Source of the DNA: Stenopsyche tienmushanensis
Taxonomy: Eukaryota > Arthropoda > Insecta > Trichoptera > Stenopsychidae
Direction of reading: 5' to 3'
DNA length: 64,000 bases
Assembly (NCBI GenBank): GCA_008973525.1
Contig: WACJ01000125.1
Span: 1,364,001-1,428,000, forward strand
The position numbers and the translations under genes were made by a program. The notes under the pieces were generated by a model, which was given only the letters and a program-made list of their open reading frames with translations, did no database searches and was not told the DNA's origin. Below are positions 37,121 through 46,030 of this stretch, piece by piece. Positions within the stretch are counted from its first letter, which is position 1. Each line of letters opens with the position of its first letter.

Positions 37121-37339
37121 CTAGCGAGCGGCCCAACGTAATAGTTGTTTTATTTTTTCGCCAGTTTTCTCAACCCACTGACTCAGCCCATTAGCTAACT
37201 GGGGTCGAAAAACCGGTGTGATTACAAGAACAACGATGAGTGATATAAGAACGAATATAACACACATACTTAAATACCAAATATCCTCCCACAAAACGCT
37301 CCAAGCATGTTTGTATCGTCCATGCCCATATGGACACAT
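37121..37339 (-). CDS. candidate 72-residue single-pass membrane peptide
   Basis: The frame begins with ATG directly after an in-frame TAA and ends with TAG. It encodes a polar, aromatic N-terminus (MCPYGHGRYKHAWSVLWED), then a hydrophobic stretch of about 22 residues (roughly 24-46, WYLSMCVIFVLISLIVVLVI), and an amphipathic, basic C-terminus (roughly 50-72, ending KIKQLLRWAAR). Five tryptophans and a sharp membrane/amphipathic layout are unusual for a chance frame in AT-rich DNA. I do not recognise the family. It could be a micropeptide gene or the last exon of a larger protein, since a possible acceptor (TTTTAAAG) lies upstream. No promoter or poly(A) signal was identified. Confidence 0.35.
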   Translation of the reverse strand: MCPYGHGRYKHAWSVLWEDIWYLSMCVIFVLISLIVVLVITPVFRPQLANGLSQWVEKTGEKIKQLLRWAAR

Positions 37340-37847
37340 TTACTTTATAGTTGTCTTTAAAACAATATATTAGCACTCATAATGTATTAAAAGTTCAGAT
37401 ATTTAATAACAAAAAAAAATTAATACATTTCCAAAATGCTTGGCAAACAAGCGTTTCCATACGATGGAACTTAGGGGTAGTTCTTACTAATGGAGAATTT
37501 TATTTTATAAAACAAAAAGAAACATGCACTATGAATATATAAAAGCTTGACTAACAAAAAATACACGAGCCAATTTAAATTTTCCGTATTTAGTTTTATC
37601 TTCAGCCATTTTCATATGATATAATCCAGTAAAATTTATTTTATTGTGTTGTTTTGGATGAAATATTTAAATCAACTAGGTTTTATTTTGTTTTAAAAAT
37701 GTCAGCTAAAAAGCGAATTAATTACATGGGGTAATCGGATTTCTCTCCTCTATCCTTAAAATTTTATTAGTTATGCTTGAAGAAAAGCTCATTATCTCAC
37801 AGTTAGGGTCTATCTCTTATTAAATACTAATGTATGATATATGAATA

Positions 37848-39158
37848 TTAGGTTGAATCATAAATTGTTGCCGGCAAAAATAAATTGTTATAATTATTCG
37901 GTTTTGCCCTCGATGAGTCATATTTATTGGTGGGTATAGGGTATCATTAGATATGTATGAGTTGTATCAGTCTTTCGATCAGAGTTAATCATGTCAAATC
38001 TTATGTTATAGTTTTAATTTACCCCTAAAATAGAAAATCAAAAAGTGCATTTTCGTCATATAATGCCTTAAGGCGTCTTCTCATTTTACAAATTTAAAAA
38101 AATCGATTTTTATTTTATTTTAAATTTTGAAAGTACATATCTTCAAAAATGTTATATCGAAATTTCATAAAGATCGAACGAGTCTAATTACATTTTTGGG
38201 CGACCGTTAGGTGACTACCTGAGAGCACCCGGCTGCATACGTATTGTTCAGACTCATGGTGCAAGTACAAGAAAGTGGTGAAAAACAATCAGATAGAAAC
38301 TTTTAAACATCCTTTTGCTTTAGCTGAGGATGTTCACGAGGTTTTGAAACCGATTTATGAAGATCTTCTACCCAAAATAACAACGAGTGTTTCAACAGCT
38401 GTGTCTGGGTAATTTTTCTGCAACCAAAACTTTAAACGCGTTTATCTCAAAACAAGGTTTTTCGGTGGCTTGTTGATGAAATTTCGGAAACTATCCGGCC
38501 GATTGTCATAAAATTTGAATGACATATTCTTCATAGTTATGGCTATAGCGCATATCATCAGATTTTTGAAATTTTGATTTTAAGTAATTTTTTTTTTACA
38601 AAAAACTGCAAAAAAAACGCGTTTTTTTTATACTTTTTCTTAAAACATGCGCCATTTTGTTGTTTTCGCAAATATCAAAAATCTGATGATATGCGCTATA
38701 GCCACTGATATACTAAATCTAAAACTGTTTTATTTTTTTGTTTCAAATAACCCATCTCGGAGATACCATCAACAAGCCACGAACATAACATTTCTATACG
38801 GGTTTTTCGATGCTACTGTTTTATTATAATAATTGTTCAAAAAAATAAAAATATTTTTTTTTTCATGTACTTGAAAGATGTGTTTATTACATAAGATCCA
38901 TTTTATCTCATAATTTTTAGCGAAAGAGAAGACGCCTTAAGTTTAAATAAATTTATACAGAATATACGCCATCGAAAATTCCTTTTCATCTAAACCTGCT
39001 AAATTTTATGTGGAGGGTATTGATAAGTTACCAGTAAAATAGGATAAAGATATCACTAATAATGGTGAATATGTGATAGAGTAATATTGCTTTGTTATTT
39101 TGTTAGAGCTAAATTAATGTTCGAAAAAAAATCGGCAATTATTTATGACTCAACCAGA
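37848..39158 (+). mobile_element. mariner family C, interrupted by a TTAA element
   Basis: The left end TTAGGTTGAATCATAAATTG and the right end (inverse TCTGGTTGAGTCATAAATAA) lie inside TA flanks. Just before the insertion the plus strand reads IENQKVHFRHIMP, a mariner transposase start with ATG changed to ATA. After the insertion it reads AKFYVEGIDKLPVK, then DKDITNNGEYVIE and a stop, the C-terminal end of mariner transposases. Everything between is missing, and the 873-bp element at 38068-38940 sits at the gap. The mariner was therefore internally deleted before, or when, the second element arrived. Net mariner sequence is about 440 bases. Confidence 0.88.
38068..38940 (+). mobile_element. 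TTAA-flanked MULE-like non-autonomous element, copy 2
   Basis: It starts TTAAGGCGTCTTCTCATTTT and ends GAAGACGCCTTAA. Read in the opposite direction it follows copy 1 (3168-4099) throughout, with one deletion of about 50 bases next to its right TIR. The plus strand at 38240-38412 encodes SDSWCKYKKVVKNNQIETFK, then HPFALAEDVHEVLKPIYEDL and LPKITTSVSTAVSG before a stop, the same MULE-type segment as copy 1 but without copy 1's 11-base difference after YEDL. It is inserted in mariner family C. Confidence 0.85.
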
Positions 39159-42100
39159 TAAATATATCGGACATAAAAATTCCATTTCATGAAATAAGTT
39201 GAGAAAAGCATATTAATCTTATGAAAATAGCTCAAAGTAAAACAAAGACACTTATTTTGTATATGAATAAAAACAGATAAAATTATGTATACATTTATAT
39301 TTAAATTAATTTTTTTTGTAATGTCAAAATGAAACTCGGACAGGTGTTAATACTATTTATATTTAATTACTTTAAGATATAATAATTATTCAACTTTAAA
39401 TCATTGTATACTTGATTAGAAGCTACCTATCAATAGTGGTATTTTCGGCACATTTTTTTTTAGGGGAGGATTGTTACAAAATAAATTAGAATCCTCCATA
39501 ATGTGAGGTCAACCCATATATTTCGTTCTAGTTAGTGATTCATATTTTGTGAAGTTTTTTTCGGTTTGTGTGTCGGTGGCATTGAAAACGTTTAGTTGGC
39601 CTCTTCGCGCCCTTCATCAGAAGAGTTCCTCCTCCTACCCTCATTTACAGCACCTCGGGGAGCCATCTGGCGGTCAGTTTTGGAGATAACGAAAAAAGAG
39701 CACGCGAACGGGTCGGAAAATAGGCGCCGCAAAAAAACAAATAACTTTCGGTGCGTTTACACACTTTCACAACAAATGAAAATACACGAAATGTGAGAAA
39801 TTAAGCGGAAAATAAACGAAAAACTCTTGGGAAAACCCGTTTAATCGATATGCGCCATCGCAGGGGGGATGGGTCTTTTTTACTATTGCAAACAATTCTC
39901 ACTTTTGCGGCGCATTACATGAACTAATATAAAGGCCTTTATCTAAATAGATTGTCCCTTTTTATTTTTGTGTTGTTTCATTATGAACACGAATATAATT
40001 ACACTTTGTAAAATTTCTTTCCAGCTTTTGGTCAATAAGAATACAACGAGAATAAACACTTCATATAAAAAGATGCGGCTTATAAATAACGAGACTGGTA
40101 ATGCATTTTAATGCAAAATAAGAAAACAGACCTTTTAACACTTTTATCCGGTTATAGTGTTCTTCTTGACTACGACATTTCAAACGGATTGCTTTATGAT
40201 AAACATTCTTTCATAGAAAAATTTAAATATTTGTATGGAGCTAGCTAAAGCACTATTGCTAATAAACTGCTCTTTCTTTCTTGTAAATAGTAGATAATAA
40301 AACCCTACGGGAGGAAGATTTTTGAATCCCTATTGAGATTTTTGAATGATATTGCTGAGCGTGGTATTGCCTTAATAAAGAAATATAATAAATTGATGAC
40401 AATCGACGAAGAGCAAAAGCAATATTCGCTTTTTTTAGTAAAATTTCGCAGTATGCATACTTGAAGTTAAGAAATTATATAAAATTTAATAAAATCAAAT
40501 GACGAATGCAATATTCAAGTTAATACGCTTAAAATTATTCCAGGGTTAGCTAACGCGAGAGATGTTATAAAACTTTATTCCCCGGTAATATCCATGACAA
40601 ACGATTTAACTTCATTATGAAAAGTAATTATGTAACTTTCTTAAGAACTCTACTTCCATATAACCATTTTTTTAATCAAGCACTTAAGCGATGATCATAT
40701 GCTTTGATCTCGTAGTGATTTTTTTTAATGCAATTCAAGTCGGCCGAAGATTTAGAGATCGTCCTTAAGCCTTATATATTAGCAACTGCAGTGCAAAAGT
40801 TGGCAATGCAAAAAAATACGATACTTAAGGAAATTGTCGCATTTTTTCCTCGGCTATCTGTGTAACATTTAACTGCTGAAATGGATCTTGAAGCCGACTG
40901 AAATATATTTTATTTGGTCTTAATAGTATTTTAATGAAACCGAATATTTTTATTTCTGAAAACAATTTGCAAGTAAACCACAGTTGCTAATTAATACTAA
41001 AAAAAAGTATTTTTAAAAAAGGAAATTATGCTAAAAATATTAATATCTTTTGCCTGCATAATAAGAGGACCGAAGAGTAATTAAAATTTTATAATAAGAT
41101 CTTTTGAGTAATTTTATAGTCGGTTTGTATCGAGACACGGTTCAAGAAACACGTATTTTTTATTGCTTCTAGAAGTTAATAATTGTAGATTTATTTTTTT
41201 AACAAAGTATGCTAATTAATTTCTGGATGATATCAATATATCAGTGGAAAAAAAACTAAATACACTTTAACAAATTTCCTCCGAAATACAAAAAAAATAT
41301 CGAAGTACAAACAGGTCAAATATATGATGTCTTGATAAAAAAGGGTCAAAGAACGATTTGATTTAAATATCATAGATCTTTTCTTGATAAAAGTCTAATG
41401 AGATTTTAATTTAAAAGTCAATCATAATTTCAGATGGGTTCTTGAAAGTTAAATTTTAGTTTCGCGTTTAAAATATAATACTGAAAATTCACTCAAGTGT
41501 AACCTTTTGAAGGCAATCTGCCCAGTTTTCAAAAAGTTATACACAACGATGTAGCAAGTTTCTTCGCTTTTAAATGTCTTCAATCTTTCAAGCATCTCAG
41601 GAGAAGTACCATCGAATGCTCTCAAAATTTGTGTTCGGATTAATCAAAATATTTGTTTTGCCAATTCATGAGCAAAAACCAATAAATGTATTTTTACAAT
41701 ATGTTTTTCATATCAAATTTGCATTATATGATAACATATTTATGTGATGTAAATCAGAGATATCTTTGAATAAAAGGCATAGATTGTGCTTTGACTTGAC
41801 ATTTACAATAATATTTTATGTTCATAAAGTAATATTATTTATCATAATTTAATACTTATTATCATTATATTCATAATGACCTTATTATGAAATAAAATAT
41901 TTTTTACGTCGTTTAAGTACTAAACGTATCATCTCATGTGTCTTCATTTTCATCCGAGAAAATTGCAGGGTGCTTAGACAACAAAAGTAATCTTATTAAT
42001 CTTTCGCCTAAACGAATTTTTCCTTGGAAAAACTGCTATAAAATAAATTTAATGGGTTGAAAAACATCCCTGGCAGGCTCTTCCTTAAGTTTTTTCATAA

Positions 42101-43779
42101 ACATCCCGGCGCGAAATGACATTATACTTTCCTTTTCAAATCCTTAAATTAGCTAAGAATAAAATATTGAGTTAATCCTCGGAGAACAGAGCGGCCTTTA
42201 AGTGTAAGGACAAATTTGTTTTTCTTCTATTACTCTCGCTTAATGAGTTGGCGGAGTATTTTTCTTCCAAAAACCCCGTGAACTTTAAAGATAATAAATT
42301 GATACGAACAAACTCCGCCTCTTGGCACGACCCGATTTTCATATCTTCGTTTTGCTCCCGAAGATGAAAATTTCGACATTTTATCTGGAATAATAAACCA
42401 ATTTGTCATTCGATGGATTTAAAAATTCGGCAATACTGATATCTATCTCACTACCAATTTTTATGAATGTTTCTCATATTTTTCAAGAATTAATTGAATA
42501 CTCCCTTTATAGAATTTTCTTGGCTATACTGAACGTAGAAGAGGAACTTTATATATATTTACTGTAAATAAGAAAAACTTAGTTTTAATAATCCCCTTTT
42601 TTCCACGTGGCTATAATCAGCTTCAAGACGACGAGAAAAAGACCCACTTCATATATCTTCCCGATTGAATCAGATTATATGACTCGCGGGATCAACGAAT
42701 TCGCTTAAAGTAATTTTCACTACAAGCAAACACAATCACAATTTGTTTGATAATATAACAGGCTAATTTTCAGGAAACTGTTTTATAATTAAAAGTTTCA
42801 AGCGATGTACGTATGTTCCTCGACATTTTTATTTCCCAAGAGTCTGTGTGTTCAAAAGCTTTGACTTGAGTGTAGCTTCTATCATGAGTTTGTGATTTCG
42901 AGTTCCAATGCAATAATATATATACTGCAATTCTAAGCCTATTTTTAAACTTAAGTATTTTCCTGAAATAAACAAATAAAGCAAATTACTATTTCAGACA
43001 AAATACATAACAATTGATGAAAATTACAATGAAAAGTCATTGTTTTATAACTTCTGAACTAATGAATTTTAATTTGGGATATTAATAAAAACTTGTATTC
43101 AATACTGAATTAATAGTACAAGAATAAAGAGTTATTTATCCTGTTGTTATAAGCGTGATTTGTTACGAATAAATTTAAAACGCTCTTAACATATAATAGT
43201 AGAACCCAAAATGGTGTTCGTTTTATTGCTTGACCGTTTCTAGGGACTATTTGCACTTAGGCTGCCGCCCTTTCAAATTGTGTTTTGTGCTCTTTTAGTG
43301 ACTATACTTATTAAGAATAAATTGTGATTTTTAAAATTCAAATTTAACCACCCAATTTACAATTAATCATTTTTTCAAAAGAGAGACTGCAACGCGCGCC
43401 ACTAAAATATTTGCGATATACTGGGTGATATTTTAAATGTTCGGAATTGTCCAGAAATTGGTTCCAGATATTTCAATTTGGAAATTTTGATTTGAAAAAT
43501 TGTCACACTGACTGCTGAAATCGAAATTAATCCAATAGCAACTATTTATAAATCATGGGCCAATCTCGGATACTCAAAAACGAGTATCCGAGACTCGGGC
43601 AAAACCAACCCTTAAGCCTAGCCTAACAATACAAATATTTTGTCTTTTTGGTGAGACTGCAAGGGTTTCATTCATTTTGAAACGCTTAAATCTGCACAAA
43701 GTATAATAATTTATTGTGAATAATTAGATCATTTAGCGGTGGAAGTACAAATATAACGATCCTCTCTCGTCTATAATAC
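39159..43779. other. long non-coding stretch
   Basis: The second exact copy of the 22-bp motif lies at 39322-39343. A perfect 12-bp hairpin (TCTCGGATACTC, loop AAAAAC) lies at 43564-43593. A G+C-richer patch at 39580-39760 has no recognisable product. Otherwise AT-rich with nothing recognised. Confidence 0.4.
39322..39343 (+). repeat. dispersed 22-bp motif, copy 2
   Basis: Identical to 6281-6302 over all 22 bases, same orientation, with unrelated flanks. Confidence 0.5.
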
Positions 43780-43975
43780 TCGCTCCCATTCGGCGAAAAT
43801 AATGCGGGAAAAAAACAGCCTTGGATGGAAGACAACTCGATATCCTCCTTATTCTCCAGACATCGCTCCGTTGGATTTTCATCTTTTTAGATCAAAAATG
43901 ATTTTTAGAATATTTTCGTTCCAAACCCGTAATGTTTTATGACAGAGGCATTAAAATGTTAGCAGATAGGTAAAG
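43780..43975 (+). pseudogene. mariner transposase remnant, separate lineage
   Basis: The plus strand reads LGWKTTRYPPYSPDIAPLDF then HLFRS. This is the third catalytic block of mariner transposases (PYSPDLAPSDYHLF) with the aspartate kept in SPD and a Leu for Ser before the last Asp. Sequence upstream and downstream is eroded and no TIR is found. It directly abuts the family A copy at 43983. Confidence 0.65.
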
Positions 43976-43982
43976 AGTTATA

Positions 43983-44826
43983 TTAGGGTGTCCCATAAGA
44001 TTCTTTCGTTTTCATATTAAAAAAAAAACAATAATTTGTATTACATCAAAATTTATTGAATAATATATGATCCATTCTATTTTATTACCTTTCTCCATAT
44101 CTCCGGAAGCCTCATTATGCCATTTTGCCAAAATTTCCCAAGTTTGTTGGCAAAATATTAATCAAGGTACATTTTTACATCATTTTTTGAATCAAAATTT
44201 TTACAGTGTAATTTTTTTTCAATAAAAGAAATAAATAATAATCTGAACGGGCAATGTTCGAAGAGTATGGAAGATGAGGTAAAACATCCCAGTCAAATGA
44301 TAATAATTTATTTCTAACGAGCAAAGACACATGAAACCATGATTGCATCCTTTAGATTGTCTAGCTGGAAACAATATTTTGTTGAATTGATAATTTCACC
44401 TTGCTTAAGTAGCTCATAATAAACTACCTTCCTGTCCCACCAAATGCATAGCAAAACTTTTTTTAGATGTATGCTAGGTTAAGCTACAGTTAAAGCTTCG
44501 GTACCCTTGGTCAAAGACCGTTTACGTTGGATATTCTCATAGAGTATCCAAATTTAATCTTCAGTGACAAGTCTATTCAAAAAAGGTTGGCTATTATGTC
44601 GTCGGAGAAGAAGATCGCATGTTGAAATACGCTGAAGTTTATTTTAGTCACATAGTTCATGAGGAAGCCACACATCTGAACGATTGATGTAGCCCAATTT
44701 TGTCAGATGATTATGGATGGATGAACTTGTTAGCTATTTCGCGAGCAGTATATCGCGGATTTTCTTCGACCGTGGCTATGATTAGATCTGTGTTCATTTG
44801 CGAAAGAAACTTATGGGACAACCTAA
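43983..44826 (-). mobile_element. mariner family A, copy 3
   Basis: TIRs TTAGGGTGTCCCATAAGATT and the inverse TTAGGTTGTCCCATAAGTTT lie within TA flanks. The minus strand carries the same blocks as copy 2 (second helix-turn-helix, TGD-region, WWD, PYSSNIA/SDYYLF-like and C-terminal IIQ) with more stops and indels. It has the same internal deletion as copy 2, removing the segment with the second catalytic aspartate between LDNLKDA and the SLLVRN block. The first helix-turn-helix is also missing. Confidence 0.9.
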
Positions 44827-45750
44827 TATCTAACGATGAAAATTACATTTTGTAATATATTTAAAGTAAAAAAATATATGAGCATTTAAATATTTCATTT
44901 AAAAAACGAAAATTTTATTGATATATTTTATAAGATCTAAACCGTTCACAACATTTGCACTATGTTTCCATTAATAATTTCTTACCGATAAATTCTTAAA
45001 TTCACGGTCGATCTTTAAAGTGAATTTCCGAGTCTTGATGTGTAACTACGTAATAATTAAGATGTTTACTATATGAGAGGGACTACAGTTGCTTCATATC
45101 CGTCTGTAAGACGTTTACACACAGGGCTTCATATGAAAGTTGTTAATTACATGCGAAGCTAGTTTGATAACAGTTTCGTTCTGACATGGAAATGAAAAAT
45201 GAGCATCATTGAATATGCAGGGTAATCGTGAAAGTTTTCATCGAGTCGGTGTCGGCGCAGCAAGTTGGCTCTCGGGAGCGGCCTCGTTGAAGACTAGTTG
45301 TTAAAAATTGCAGGTGAGGTCCTCACATCCAGAGGCAACTACCGCGCGCCAAGAGCAAGAAGCCCAATTAGTAGTTTTTAACGGCAATTACTTAGCACGC
45401 TCGTCTGATGCATACAAATTTCCCCGGAAGTAGTAAGGGCCGCAGCAGCCCGATCGCGCCCCGTAATTTATGTATCCCACGACGCTTGTTACGGGACGAA
45501 CGGGAGTGCTCCGGAGTGAACCAATTTCACGGGGCGTTTGCTTTAGGAAATACATCCTCTGGTATTAAGAAGTCTTAATTCCGACGCTCTGTTTATATTT
45601 AGTATTAAGTAATTACACCTGGTCATGTCTTTGAACGACCCACCGATCCTGATTAGTAACTGCCTTCAAAGCGACGAAAGTTTGATGCCCATGCTCGTGT
45701 GCAAATGTTGCATTCGTTGGAAATATAAATTACCGCCCCATCGATTATTA
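44827..45750. other. non-coding stretch with a CpG-rich patch
   Basis: About 45230-45560 is clearly richer in G+C and CpG than its surroundings. It contains a 13-base palindrome GTGAGGTCCTCAC near 45314 and AATTA cores, and has no long frame. It may be a regulatory element; no repeat match was seen in this window. Confidence 0.35.
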
Positions 45751-45752
45751 AT

Positions 45753-45787
<35 letters not shown>

Positions 45788-45790
45788 TTT
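45751..45790. repeat. (TTTA)n tail of the LINE
   Basis: About ten tandem TTTA units mark the 3' end of the minus-strand LINE. A second T-rich run at 45950-46012 lies in its 3' UTR. Confidence 0.85.
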
Positions 45791-46030
45791 GTGGAAACCC
45801 AACAGCTTTACATATATAATTAGCTGTAGATTAGAAATATTACAAGCCAATAATAGGATTTCACATATAGAATTAGTTAAAATTAAAGGTAAAATTATAA
45901 CATGTACTCAAATTTAAAATTTAAAAGTTCGTAACCTTGTAGTTATTTCGTTTTTATTTTTTTTTTTTATTTTTTTATTTTTTTATTTTTTTATTATTTT
46001 TATTATTGCTGTTATTACTACTGATTTACT

